From GCA-2686295 sp964402995 (lineage in GTDB: Archaea > Nanobdellota > Nanobdellia > Woesearchaeales > GCA-2686295), in contig CAYOEA010000005.1 of assembly GCA_964402995.1 (NCBI GenBank), forward strand, positions 62,001 to 126,000: a stretch of 64,000 nt of DNA, read 5' to 3'. The notes under the pieces are model-generated. The model was not told the DNA's origin. It worked only from the letters and a program-made list of their open reading frames with translations, and ran no database searches. Position numbers and translations under genes: made by a program. Positions within the stretch are counted from its first letter, which is position 1, and each line of letters opens with the position of its first letter. Of this stretch, positions 54,351 through 63,962 are shown in pieces.

Positions 54351-54905
54351 TTATTGATGATATATTTTTCTAAGAATGTCTGATCGTGTAATTACTCCTT
54401 TTAATATTCCTTTTTCTTGAACAATTACTATTGAGAAATATCTTAGTAAGCTTGATATGATTATGCTATCTGTTTCGGGAGCAATCATTGGAGGTGCTTC
54501 TTTCATGACTTCTTTAACTTTAGCACCTGTATTGCCTGTTTCTAATAAGTAGTCTATAATGCCTGATTCTGAGACAACACCGACAACTGTTTTATTATTA
54601 ACGACTGGGAGTTGAGAAATCTCATATTTTTTCATTTTTTGAATAATTTCTTTTAAATAATCTGTTTCTTGACAAGAAAATACTTTTTCATGTATGAAAT
54701 CTTTTGCTTTAAGTGATTCTTTCTTTTGAAGAGAATTAAGTGCTGCAAATATCTTTTTTATATTGGAATAAGTTGGATCAATCTTCTTAGATTCAATTTT
54801 AGCGATTAAAGATTGAGAAACATTTGCAAATTTAGCAAGGTCTGCTTGTGTTATGTTTAATTTCTTCCTAATATTTTTAACATCTGTAATTTCGAACTGA
54901 TCCAT
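54351..54905 (-). CDS. XRE-family HTH + CBS-pair regulator
   Basis: Residues 8-55 form a helix-turn-helix (IRKKLNITQADLAKFANVSQ). Residues about 65-184 form two CBS domains (ISQLPVVNNKTVVGVVSESG and IVQEKGILKGVITRSDIL). In archaea such proteins may sense adenine nucleotides or SAM and control a nearby gene. It converges with TFE and is divergent from the XPB-like helicase. Confidence 0.88.
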   Translation of the reverse strand: MDQFEITDVKNIRKKLNITQADLAKFANVSQSLIAKIESKKIDPTYSNIKKIFAALNSLQKKESLKAKDFIHEKVFSCQETDYLKEIIQKMKKYEISQLPVVNNKTVVGVVSESGIIDYLLETGNTGAKVKEVMKEAPPMIAPETDSIIISSLLRYFSIVIVQEKGILKGVITRSDILRKIYHQ

Positions 54906-54999
54906 GTATATCTGGAATAAAGTTCGATTTAAAAATATTCGTATTGTAATAATTATGTTCTTGATTAATTATAAAAAGAACTACTCTTTCTTAATTTAA

Positions 55000-56622
55000 A
55001 TGGAATTATATGATTGGCAGTCTGAAGCTTTAGATGCTTTGCGAGAACATGATTTTAATGGTGTTATTAAAGTTGCAAGTGGAAAAGGAAAAACTGTTTT
55101 AGCAATCGCTGCAATAAAAGAAGTATTAGATGAAAATCCTGGAAAAGCATTGGTGGTGGTTCCAACAATAAACTTAATGCATCAATGGGCAAAAGAAATT
55201 GAGAAATTTATGCCTGGAAAGAAAATAAGTTTTAATTATGGGGCTGAAAAAAGTGAATCAGGGGATATAATTATATCTGTAATTAATACTGCTAGTAAAC
55301 TTGGATTTGTAAACTCTTTTGAAATAAAAGTATTGGATGAAATACATCATTATGGGGCTGAACTTTATCAAGGAATATTTTCTATTAAAACAAAACACAC
55401 TATAGGTTTATCTGCAACACCTGAACGAGAAGATGAAGGAGACCTTGCAATACGATATGGTGCTGGGAAAATAGTTTATTATTTGCACAATATAGATGAA
55501 TTACGAGAGAGATTTAAGATGTTTACTGTGCGAGTTCCTCTTTCATTGAATGAATATACGCGATATATGGATTTTCAAAATGAATATTACAAAATACTTG
55601 CAATGGCTGCACTTGATCCACGAATGGTTGAAAGTGCTGCTAAACGAGGAAATAAATTTGCTCTTCGAATATTAAAAATTTGGACTGAGCAAGCAAAAAT
55701 AAGGCATAAATGTGAATCTAAGATTAGGGCAATAAAAGCTATAAAGAAGAATGAAGCTGATCAAAAAATAATAATATTTTCTGAGTCCATTGAGTTTTCT
55801 GAAACATTAGGTGTTGAGTTGGATGCGATAGTTGTGCATAGTAAACTTGGAAAAAAAGAAGTATTGAAACGACTTGAAGACTTTAGAGATATTAAGTCTG
55901 GAATATTAATTGCACCACGTATGATAGATGAAGGTTATGATGTTCCTGATGCTACAGTTGCAATAGTTGCAAGTTTTACTCGTTCTCCAAGGCAAATGAT
56001 ACAAAGAGATGGTCGTGTTTTGAGGCGAAAAGATTTTGTTAGGAGATATACTTTAGTTATTGAAGCCGTAGAAGAAGAAAAGTTTTTTGGGATTACAAGA
56101 AAAACAAATATGACTGATATAGCAAACGATGGTATGTGGTTATTTTATGATAATCAATTTGTAGAGGATGATAATTTCAAAAAAGAGTTTAAGAAGTTTT
56201 TAGAAAACGGCGATGATTATGAAGAATGGATAATTAAACGATTGGATTTTGCATGTAGAGCTGAACAACTGGATATGAATTTCTTTAATGCACACCGATT
56301 AACTATTGAACGACTGGCTGTTGAGAATCCTGGTCGATGGTCAATATTAAAACCAACAGAAGTTTCAAAGAAAATTAAAATCGGTACTTCATATAAAGAA
56401 GATGAACAGCGAGAAATAAAAAATGAACTTCGGAAAATGAATTCACTTCTTTTCATGCCTGATAAATTATTTAACGGGGTAATGAGATTCTTGGAAGGTG
56501 AAGAGTTTGAAATGGATGATGAAGCACGAGAATATTTATCAAAGTTAGTTAGTCAAGATAGAACTGATTTTTGGCCGGAGAAATTATTTGGAGTTATGAA
56601 AATGTTTAATAAACTTCTTTAA
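55000..56622 (+). CDS. SF2 helicase, XPB/Rad25-like
   Basis: Motif I is ASGKGKT (about 26-32), motif II LDEIHHYG near 111, motif III LSATPERE near 137, and motif VI QMIQRDGRVLRR near 336-347. This order matches XPB-type helicases, though at 540 residues it lacks clear damage-recognition and thumb domains. A role in repair or transcription-coupled DNA opening is probable but unproven. TTATAAA 28 bases before the ATG gives a leaderless start. Confidence 0.87.
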   Translation: MELYDWQSEALDALREHDFNGVIKVASGKGKTVLAIAAIKEVLDENPGKALVVVPTINLMHQWAKEIEKFMPGKKISFNYGAEKSESGDIIISVINTASKLGFVNSFEIKVLDEIHHYGAELYQGIFSIKTKHTIGLSATPEREDEGDLAIRYGAGKIVYYLHNIDELRERFKMFTVRVPLSLNEYTRYMDFQNEYYKILAMAALDPRMVESAAKRGNKFALRILKIWTEQAKIRHKCESKIRAIKAIKKNEADQKIIIFSESIEFSETLGVELDAIVVHSKLGKKEVLKRLEDFRDIKSGILIAPRMIDEGYDVPDATVAIVASFTRSPRQMIQRDGRVLRRKDFVRRYTLVIEAVEEEKFFGITRKTNMTDIANDGMWLFYDNQFVEDDNFKKEFKKFLENGDDYEEWIIKRLDFACRAEQLDMNFFNAHRLTIERLAVENPGRWSILKPTEVSKKIKIGTSYKEDEQREIKNELRKMNSLLFMPDKLFNGVMRFLEGEEFEMDDEAREYLSKLVSQDRTDFWPEKLFGVMKMFNKLL

Positions 56623-56648
56623 TGTTTAAAATTCAACCACTCATTTAA

Positions 56649-56692
56649 TCATTTGTCACTTAATAGTGGTTATAAATGAAAAAGTTTATAAA
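56649..56692 (+). promoter_or_regulatory. Shared upstream element plus TATA box (copy 2)
   Basis: TCATTTGTCACT-TAA-TAGTGGTTA (56649-56672) and, 13 bases later, TTATAAA (56686-56692). It matches copy 1 at 11521 in sequence and spacing. Confidence 0.55.
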
Positions 56693-56714
56693 TAAGTGCT
56701 TGTTTATCTGATTA

Positions 56715-57266
56715 ATGAATGAAAAAACCCTTAGTTTAACTAATAAAATATCCAAAGCAATAGCTGAAGGATATCTTTATGTAGATGGTGAAATGTCCGC
56801 ATTAGACTATCTTGATGTTAAAGAAGGTGTTTCTAAAGCTTTAGATGATGATTCTTATGAAGGTTTATCGGATGAAAACCTTATTCAAAATTTAGAAAAT
56901 AAAGGCGTATTTTATTTACCTGTAAATCAAAGTGAAAATAATATTCCATTTGTTTCAGCTTATGTTGGTGAAATTTTACGAACAGGCGATACTTCTAACG
57001 GACCATATTTTTTATGTACAACTAAAGGTGTGGTTGATGGGGTTGATTTCTACGATGCTCAAAAAAATAATCTACCAACTGTAGTAGTAAAATATGATGG
57101 TAGAATATTAATTGATGACGATTCTCTTAAACATGTTGCTAAGATTATGTCAACAGACGAATCGGATGTAAGTGCTGATCAATTGGTTGATAGAATAGTT
57201 AATTCTGATTTTGCGAATTATAAAGAAATTATTACGCCAATATATGATGCTCTTTTAGAAAAATAA
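56715..57266 (+). CDS. Hypothetical protein, 183 aa, acidic
   Basis: The protein is rich in Asp, Glu, Leu and Val and has no cofactor motif I know. It contains MSALDYLDVKEGVSKALDDD and later VVKYDGRILIDDDSLKHVA, mixed alpha/beta. The TATA element lies exactly 26 bases before the ATG, so it is leaderless. The shared promoter element suggests co-regulation with the orphan at 11587. It converges with the next gene, whose end lies two bases away. Confidence 0.7.
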   Translation: MNEKTLSLTNKISKAIAEGYLYVDGEMSALDYLDVKEGVSKALDDDSYEGLSDENLIQNLENKGVFYLPVNQSENNIPFVSAYVGEILRTGDTSNGPYFLCTTKGVVDGVDFYDAQKNNLPTVVVKYDGRILIDDDSLKHVAKIMSTDESDVSADQLVDRIVNSDFANYKEIITPIYDALLEK

Positions 57267-57267
57267 T

Positions 57268-58473
57268 TTAAGAAAACATTTTTTTTTCAATTCTACGAAC
57301 TTCTTTTAAACTTTTACTTGTCAAACATCTCTTCAAGTTTACAGGTCCTTTAAATCTATACCAATTATCTGTTATGTTATTTTTATGTCTATATTCATCA
57401 ACTTCGTAATTTGAAATAGGTCCAGTCATCATAGTTTTTAAATCAAATTCTAAGACTGTGGCACCTTCAATAGGTTTAACATTGTTTTTTATTAATAGTT
57501 TTTTTAATGGCAATACTAAATTATCAAAAAATGGTCCTACTGGTTTATCTGCCATATCTATATTTTTCCCTTTCTTCCCAAGAAGATACTTATTTAAAAT
57601 TGCATATTGAATAAATACTGTGAATACTGTATGGTATGCGATTTCTGGTTTTTGTTTATGTTTTGGTTTATAATCAATTAATATGTGTTCAATTTCATTA
57701 AGGTGTTTATTTTTTAGAATTCCTTCTGATAATTCAATTCCAAATTCTTGTTCTAATTCTTCAATTTGTTGAACTGCATTTTTTACAAACGGGAAGTGTT
57801 TGACTTTATTTGAACTAATTAACATTCTTTTAATTTCTTTTAACTCATGAAGTTTTCTTCTTTCTGTAATTGAAAGGGAATCAATCTCATTTTCTGTAAT
57901 TCTAAGAAATGCTTTTATAATTCCAGTTAGTTCTTCCCAGTTTATGTTTTCAAAATCACTATATTCTATTTCTTCAATAAGTTTATGATAACTCATTTTT
58001 TTTAGTTCATCATCATGAATCCAACTAAAGACTTTACTATCTGAACTTAATTTTTTAAAGAAACTTTCGTATGGTTTATCAAATGATGCTGATTTATTAT
58101 TTTTATGATTAATTAGTGTTATCCTATTTTGAAACTTTTTAATTTTAGGACCTATGTCTCTAATTAATTTTATTTCTCCAGGTGAATTAAATTTCGGGTT
58201 ATAATCAATTAGTTCTAGTATTTCATTAAAGAAATTATATAGTTCTAAAGGTAAAACTTCATCAATTTTCTGAAGTTTATTAAATATTATTTTACAATCA
58301 TTAATTAGTTTGTTTATTCTTTTTTCATCTATGATTCCTTCAGGACTAATTTTTCTAAGTATGGAATTTTTTATTCTATTGTAATAAGATTCATTTTTAA
58401 TTAAGTCTTCAATTTCGAGGTATACATGATGTATAATTTTGTCTACATTTACAGAAGATTTAATCTTTACCAT
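57268..58473 (-). CDS. Hypothetical protein, about 400 aa, mostly helical
   Basis: I start at the ATG at 58473 (MVKIKSSVNVD), about 29 bases after TATTTAAAC; the ATG at 58494 is only eight bases from that element. The protein is helical and Lys/Glu/Ile-rich throughout, with a more structured C-terminal end (EATVLEFDLKTMMTGPIS-like, then VNLKRCLTSKSLKEV). No signal peptide or membrane helix. I recognise no family. Confidence 0.7.
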   Translation of the reverse strand: MVKIKSSVNVDKIIHHVYLEIEDLIKNESYYNRIKNSILRKISPEGIIDEKRINKLINDCKIIFNKLQKIDEVLPLELYNFFNEILELIDYNPKFNSPGEIKLIRDIGPKIKKFQNRITLINHKNNKSASFDKPYESFFKKLSSDSKVFSWIHDDELKKMSYHKLIEEIEYSDFENINWEELTGIIKAFLRITENEIDSLSITERRKLHELKEIKRMLISSNKVKHFPFVKNAVQQIEELEQEFGIELSEGILKNKHLNEIEHILIDYKPKHKQKPEIAYHTVFTVFIQYAILNKYLLGKKGKNIDMADKPVGPFFDNLVLPLKKLLIKNNVKPIEGATVLEFDLKTMMTGPISNYEVDEYRHKNNITDNWYRFKGPVNLKRCLTSKSLKEVRRIEKKMFS

Positions 58474-58570
58474 TGAATAAATATATTGATTCATGGTTTA
58501 AATAGTTTTGTAAAAACGATTATTTTCTCTATTCTAAAATTTTATAAATAATAATTATTAACTTTCTGTT

Positions 58571-60370
58571 ATGGAATCTGTTAATAGTCGTCAAAAAGAG
58601 AAAAATCCTTTAGTAGTATTATTATCCTATCATTGGAGATTTTCGAAAGAAAGTAGAGGAAAAGTGTTCCTATATACTTTCATGTTTATTTGTGCGAACT
58701 TAGTAGATTTCTTTCCGCCTTTAATTATTGCAAAGATATTAAATGTTGTTCAACAATCAGGAATTACTCAAGATAACTATGTTGGTTTACTTTTATGGCT
58801 TGGATTATTTGTACTTATAGAATTTAGTTTTTGGTTATTTCATGGTCCTGCAAGAATAATTGAAATGGATGTTGCTTTTTGGAATAATGCAAAATATAAG
58901 AAATTCTTACTTGATGGGATCTTAAGTTTACCTGCAAGTTGGCATTCAAGTCATCATTCAGGAGATACTATAGATAAAGTTGAGAAAGCAACAAAAGCAC
59001 TAAATGATTTCTCATCACACATATTTGAACTAATAGAAGTGGTTATGAGATTTATTGGAGCGTATTTTGCGCTTGTATACTTTAATTTAAATGCTAGTTA
59101 TATAGTATTATTATTTTCAGCTCTAACTGTTTTCATAGTTTTGAAGATGGATGGGATAATTATTCCACGTTTAAAAAAATTAAATAAATATCAAAATAGT
59201 ATATCTGCAAAAATATTTGATACTATAAGTAATATTTCAACAGTTTTAATTTTACGAATTGAACGTCTTGTTTTAAGATTAATCGCAAAAAAAATAGATG
59301 AACCTTTTGACTATAATAGAAAGACTAATCAAATTAATGAATTAAAATGGTTCTTTGGAGCTATGTTTTTTGTTTTAATGATATTTTTTGTAATGGGGTC
59401 TTATGTACTTGGCGCGATTAAAACTAATGCTGTTGTACTTGTTGGAACTTTATCTGTTTTATTTAATTATACTAATAGGATAGGAAGCTTATTTTTTAGA
59501 TTCATGTATCGATATGGTGACTTTGTCAAATGGAGAACTAATATTGCAAATGTAGAAGAAATATCTGATGAATTTATTATTAAACCAAAACAAACTAAAT
59601 CCTCTTTAAAATCAAATTGGCAACGAATTCATGTTGCAAACTTACAATTCAAATATGATGATGTTAACGCAAAGAAATTACATTTAGATAATATTTCTTT
59701 TTCTCTAGGTCGAAATGAGCGAATAGCATTTATAGGTGCAAGTGGAAGTGGAAAAACAACTGCTCTAAAAATAATAAGGGAATTATATCCCGTAATGCAG
59801 ATGGATATGTTAGTTGATGGCGAAGTAATTACTGGCGGATTTAGTATGATAAGTCAATCAATAAGCTTAATTCCACAAGATCCGGAAATATTTTCATCTA
59901 CGATAAAGGAGAATATAACTTTAGGTCTTCCTGTATCTAAAAAGAAAATTAAGAAGTATACTGATTTGGCAAAGTTTACTGAAGTAGTTAAACGATTACC
60001 TCAAGGACTTGAATCTTCAATTAATGAAAGAGGAGTTAATTTAAGTGGTGGAGAGAAACAAAGACTTGCACTCGCAAGAGGATTGCTTGCAAGTGAAGAT
60101 AAACAAATTATGTTACTTGACGAACCAACAAGTAGCGTTGATCCGAAGAATGAATTAGAAATCTATGAAAATGTTTTCAAAATATTTAGTGATAAAACAA
60201 TTGTTTCGTCAATTCACAGATTACACTTACTTCCTTTATTCGATAAAATATATTTATTTCATAGAGGAAAAATAGTTGATAGTGGAAGTTATTCTGAATT
60301 AGCGAAAACGTCTAAATTATTTAGAAAGATGCTTGATAAATATAAACATAAAGTTGTTTCTAAAAAATAA
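58571..60370 (+). CDS. ABC exporter (fused permease and ATPase)
   Basis: Residues about 30-300 contain six hydrophobic helices. The C-terminal ATPase has Walker A GASGSGKTT near 389, Q-loop LIPQDPEIFSS, signature NLSGGEKQRLALARG near 490 and Walker B IMLLDEPTSSVD near 513, with the H-loop in SIHRLH. It probably works as a homodimer exporting a lipid, peptide or drug. TTATAAA at 58542-58548 gives a leaderless start. Confidence 0.95.
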   Translation: MESVNSRQKEKNPLVVLLSYHWRFSKESRGKVFLYTFMFICANLVDFFPPLIIAKILNVVQQSGITQDNYVGLLLWLGLFVLIEFSFWLFHGPARIIEMDVAFWNNAKYKKFLLDGILSLPASWHSSHHSGDTIDKVEKATKALNDFSSHIFELIEVVMRFIGAYFALVYFNLNASYIVLLFSALTVFIVLKMDGIIIPRLKKLNKYQNSISAKIFDTISNISTVLILRIERLVLRLIAKKIDEPFDYNRKTNQINELKWFFGAMFFVLMIFFVMGSYVLGAIKTNAVVLVGTLSVLFNYTNRIGSLFFRFMYRYGDFVKWRTNIANVEEISDEFIIKPKQTKSSLKSNWQRIHVANLQFKYDDVNAKKLHLDNISFSLGRNERIAFIGASGSGKTTALKIIRELYPVMQMDMLVDGEVITGGFSMISQSISLIPQDPEIFSSTIKENITLGLPVSKKKIKKYTDLAKFTEVVKRLPQGLESSINERGVNLSGGEKQRLALARGLLASEDKQIMLLDEPTSSVDPKNELEIYENVFKIFSDKTIVSSIHRLHLLPLFDKIYLFHRGKIVDSGSYSELAKTSKLFRKMLDKYKHKVVSKK

Positions 60371-60635
60371 GTTTATTTATTATTTAATACTGTTTGATGC
60401 TATGTTAGCAATTAAATAAACTGTTGATGATCCTTTTTAAATAAACAAATTCATAGTTGCTTTCTTATAAAAATTAGTTTTAACATTTGGAATGGATAAA
60501 GAAAATGATGATTTTTGTGTGAATAAATTTAATTTACAACTAGGCTGAGAACAAAAAACTAACTGTAAAAGTCATCACTCTTTAAAAAGAAAAGTTTATA
60601 TAAGTCTATATTAGATAATTAATAGGTGATTATTA
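60371..60635 (+). other. Intergenic region with a possible C/D-box sRNA
   Basis: ATGATGA (60505-60511) could be a C box and CTGA (60545-60548) a D box, 33 bases apart, a size typical of archaeal C/D sRNAs. However, the terminal stem and inner D'/C' boxes are not convincing. The promoter of the next gene (TTATATA, about 60596-60602) lies at the right end. Nothing else is seen. Confidence 0.3.
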
Positions 60636-61175
60636 ATGGTTAATAATGCAAAAGATATAAAACGAACTAAAAAGCTTATTAGAGAAGAACAAAAAGATAT
60701 TAATGTTGAAGAAAAGGATGTTATTTTATTGAAAGATATTGAAAATTCTGAATCTGTATTTAAAGATCATTTAATTCATATCAATAAACAGTTTTCTTGG
60801 TTTGAAGCAGCCATAAATTCAACTCTTAAATACTCTTTATATGGTTCTCAATTTAAAAGACAAGATTTGAATATATCTGAACAACTATCTTCTTTTCTTA
60901 GAGAAGGAAAATTCAAAGAAGCACATTATCTTATTAAAACATTAGAAACTGATAATTTAAAAGAATATCAGACTGCGGAGTTTCAAGTAGATAAACTTAG
61001 TAGGGTAATTATTAAAGCAGATGAGTTGCAACGTGAAGCTTTAGGAGAGGCCGCAAGATTAAAAAAGTGGGTTAATTTTATTCGTGAATTAGAAAAACAT
61101 ATTAAACATGAGCTTAATTTATTGAAAAAGGAATCATCTCAAGAGAAAAAAATAGATGCTGATTTATCAGTTTAA
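60636..61175 (+). CDS. Hypothetical coiled-coil protein, 179 aa
   Basis: The protein is Lys/Glu-rich and almost fully helical, with no signal peptide and no known domain. GGTGAT about eight bases before the ATG is the ribosome-binding site, giving a leader of about 11 bases. The N-terminal third (KKLIREEQKDINVEEKDV) and the C-terminal third look coiled-coil. Function unknown. Confidence 0.7.
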   Translation: MVNNAKDIKRTKKLIREEQKDINVEEKDVILLKDIENSESVFKDHLIHINKQFSWFEAAINSTLKYSLYGSQFKRQDLNISEQLSSFLREGKFKEAHYLIKTLETDNLKEYQTAEFQVDKLSRVIIKADELQREALGEAARLKKWVNFIRELEKHIKHELNLLKKESSQEKKIDADLSV

Positions 61176-61312
61176 TTTTTTTTATTTTTCTATTCTTTTT
61201 TCACTTAATAATTAGGGCTTAAAACATTTGAGTTTAATGATTACTTATGGTTAAAAAGTAATACTGCAAAAAGTAAATATTTGAAAATAAGAACGACGAA
61301 TTACTAAGTTGA

Positions 61313-61564
61313 TTATTGTCTCCAAATAACAAAAGTAAAACCAGTCATTAAAATGATTTCAGAATCAGTAACCTTAGCGATCTTTTCTGCGATTTTACGT
61401 TTATCGTTTTCTTCAATACATGATTTCAACATTTTGATTTTAGTAAGTTTATGTCTCTTTAAATTAGTAGTAATATCTTGAATAACATTTTCAGTAATTC
61501 CATTCTTTCCAATTCTAACAACTGCTTCAAGTGTTTTGGCTTTTTTAACTAAATCTTTATACAT
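61313..61564 (-). CDS. CRM (YhbY-like) RNA-binding protein
   Basis: The 83 residues fit the CRS1-YhbY domain: VVRIGKNGITENVIQDI (GxxG-type loop), LKRHKLTKIKML, and TDSEIILMTGFTFVIWR at the end. In bacteria YhbY joins the pre-50S particle; archaeal homologues are linked to ribosome maturation. It stands alone. Confidence 0.9.
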   Translation of the reverse strand: MYKDLVKKAKTLEAVVRIGKNGITENVIQDITTNLKRHKLTKIKMLKSCIEENDKRKIAEKIAKVTDSEIILMTGFTFVIWRQ

Positions 61565-61661
61565 TTTCTTAATAATAGAATACTGGGGTGATTTTTAAAT
61601 GCTTTGTTGTGTGAGATTATTTAAGTGAAGCTTTTTATATTTATTTTAATTTCTTTTATCT

Positions 61662-63008
61662 ATGTATCTTACACTTGATGATTTGGCTAAAGAAAGTGGT
61701 TCAGTTGATATTCATGAATTTGGTTTAAAAACTAAAGGTTTAATAGATTCTATAACTATTGCTAATAAACATAAAGAAAAGTTTTTTTGGCTTGATATTG
61801 ATCCTGGTTTTTTAATTGGGGATAGTAATATTCTTAATTTTGATAAATTTTCTAATTCAATAAAACAACTTCCACTAAGACCTTTTGATGCTATCTTTAT
61901 TAGGTCTTCTTCTGATGTTGAACGGCCAGGTAAAAATAATACTTATATTGAGGCTTTTAAAGGTGATGAGTCCATTAAAAAAATTTATGAGGCTGCAGTG
62001 AAATTAAAATCTGAAGTTGGACCTATAATTATTCAACAAGCAGGAAATAGTAGTGTAATCCATAATGAATTCCAAAGAGACCCTGGAAGATTCTTAGGTG
62101 TTAATGATGTTGGGATTCTTGCAACTAATAATTTTTATTATGAGCCTGGAACTAAAAAAATTGATGCAGCAGTAGGTTTAACATCTTATTTAGTGAATGG
62201 TATTCATCCAAGATTGATGATATCTATGACTCCAGGTGTTTTAGGAGAGCGAATAGTAGATACTGGTTTTGATTATAAAGATTCAAGGTTTTATATCTCT
62301 CAGACTCAAATTAATGCTTTTGATATTTTTGAAAATAAAGCAGTTGTTACTTCTAATGAACTGAGTACTAGTCGTTATAATGGCAATCCTATTCCTGATC
62401 CTTTAGATGGTTCAATAAATCCGACTTTTAAACTTATATCCTTATTCGAAAAAGAATTAGATTATGATTTTGAAATTGAAGGTTCTTGGGTCACGCATCC
62501 TGGAACTAATGAGGAATTTCGTTTTCATTTATTCCAACTTACAAATCTTGGAAAGTTACCTGATGAAAATTTAAAGCTTTCAAAAGATAAAGATATAGTT
62601 TTTTCTTGTTCTTCTATGCTTTCAACGTATTTTGAAGGAGATATATATTTTAAATCAGGACAGCATGATATATCTCATTTGTTTAAGCCAGGCGTGGAAT
62701 CTTTAGTTGTTTCAGACAGTTTTCAAGATTATCAAAATTTTGTTCATTTATTTGACAGTACTTCTGCGAAAGAAAAAGGATATAAAACTACCATGGGTTC
62801 AAGTCATATGAAAAATGCTATCTTTATAGAAACTTTAGAGCGAAGAGAAAAAGGTCAGAATATAATTTCAGGAGATGATGAGATTCCTTATAAACTTCTA
62901 CATGAAAATCCTTGTAAAGTTGTTAACCCGTCGTATGGCGGAGTATTCGTATTGCCAAATGCAGTTTTAGAATCTGCTGGTGGAAGAATGCAAATATATC
63001 TTAAATAA
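61662..63008 (+). CDS. Orphan protein, 448 aa, possible PEP-synthase N-domain relative
   Basis: TTATATT about 24 bases before the ATG gives a leaderless start. The stretch IFIRSSSDVERPGKNNTYIEA (about 79-99) resembles the RSSxxxED nucleotide-binding loop of pyruvate phosphate dikinase/PEP synthase ATP-grasp domains, and PIIIQQAGNSSVIHNEFQRDP may match the next strand and loop. The rest is not recognisable to me. Swivelling phosphohistidine and PEP-binding domains are missing, so it is not a full PEP synthase. Low-confidence guess. Confidence 0.5.
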   Translation: MYLTLDDLAKESGSVDIHEFGLKTKGLIDSITIANKHKEKFFWLDIDPGFLIGDSNILNFDKFSNSIKQLPLRPFDAIFIRSSSDVERPGKNNTYIEAFKGDESIKKIYEAAVKLKSEVGPIIIQQAGNSSVIHNEFQRDPGRFLGVNDVGILATNNFYYEPGTKKIDAAVGLTSYLVNGIHPRLMISMTPGVLGERIVDTGFDYKDSRFYISQTQINAFDIFENKAVVTSNELSTSRYNGNPIPDPLDGSINPTFKLISLFEKELDYDFEIEGSWVTHPGTNEEFRFHLFQLTNLGKLPDENLKLSKDKDIVFSCSSMLSTYFEGDIYFKSGQHDISHLFKPGVESLVVSDSFQDYQNFVHLFDSTSAKEKGYKTTMGSSHMKNAIFIETLERREKGQNIISGDDEIPYKLLHENPCKVVNPSYGGVFVLPNAVLESAGGRMQIYLK

Positions 63009-63149
63009 CTTATTTTATTCTAGGAGTTTGATAAAGTTTATTTTTGATGGACACTAAATTATGGGAAATTAAAAGAAATGCTTTTATTGTTTCTAAATCG
63101 AAAACTTAATAAATAAATCGAGAACATTTGACTTTCCGAGGAAAACAAA

Positions 63150-63731
63150 ATGTTAACAGAATTCATAAAATCATTTATCATGTTATTAGTAATCATGGAT
63201 CCTTTTGGAGGCATCCCTGTATTTCTATCTTTAACTAAAGGTTTTACTGTTAAGAAAATGAGGAAATCTGGAAACAGAGCAACATTTGTTGCAACTATTT
63301 TAATCTTAGTTTTTTTATTCTTGGGCGGAATAATATTAGATTTTTTCAGTATATCTCTTGAAAGTTTTAAAATTGGCGGAGGGATAATTTTATTCTTAGT
63401 TGGTTTAACTTATGTTTTTGATTTTAGTTTTAGTAATAATGAATATGATTATGCACATGATATAACTATTCCAATGGCAACGCCACTTATTGCTGGACCT
63501 GGGGTATTGACTTCTATTATCATATTAGTTAATCTTTATGGATTCTGGATTCCATTAATTGCAGCTGTGGCAAATTTATTTTTATTCTGGATTTTAATGA
63601 AATATTCAAATTGGTTGCATAAAATAATTGGCAATCAAGGTTCGGAAATTTTATCTAGAATTATGGGTTTAATACTTGTTGCAATGGCTATTGAGTTTAT
63701 TGTTACAGGAATAAAAAGTTCGTTCTTTTAG
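63150..63731 (+). CDS. MarC family integral membrane protein
   Basis: Six membrane helices fit the MarC family: FIKSFIMLLVIMDPFGGIPVF at the start, FKIGGGIILFLVGL, then the motif ITIPMATPLIAGPGVLTSII and a final IMGLILVAMAIEFIVTGI. The function of the family is not settled; an older link to multidrug resistance has not held. GAGG about nine bases before the ATG acts as the ribosome-binding site. Confidence 0.92.
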   Translation: MLTEFIKSFIMLLVIMDPFGGIPVFLSLTKGFTVKKMRKSGNRATFVATILILVFLFLGGIILDFFSISLESFKIGGGIILFLVGLTYVFDFSFSNNEYDYAHDITIPMATPLIAGPGVLTSIIILVNLYGFWIPLIAAVANLFLFWILMKYSNWLHKIIGNQGSEILSRIMGLILVAMAIEFIVTGIKSSFF

Positions 63732-63805
63732 AAATAAATATTTTTGTTGCAAAATATTTTTGTCTTAAAATTAAAAATTCTTTAGATTGAATTTGTAAAA
63801 TAATA

Positions 63806-63962
63806 AGCCTCCGCCGGGAGTTGAACCCGGGACCTGTGCTTTACTCGAACTAAAATATTATTATAACAGTTTGACGAGTTTATGAGGAGAACTGCGTTCA
63901 TCCCTGTCAACGCTGATAAGGGTTGTACGAGAGCACCGCTATAGCCACTAAGCCACGGAGGC
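63806..63962 (-). tRNA. tRNA-Thr (anticodon CGT) with an 84-base intron
   Basis: On the minus strand the acceptor GCCTCCG pairs with CGGAGGC, the anticodon stem GTGCT with AGCAC, and the T arm CCGGG with CCCGG. The intron (63842-63925) lies after position 37. The splice site is a textbook bulge-helix-bulge: a four-base central helix CTCG/CGAG, three-base bulges TAC and TAA, and the inner helix AAC/GTT. The joined loop is CTCGTAA, anticodon CGT. The mature tRNA is 73 bases. The intron shares 32 bases with a site beside tRNA-Pro. Confidence 0.9.
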
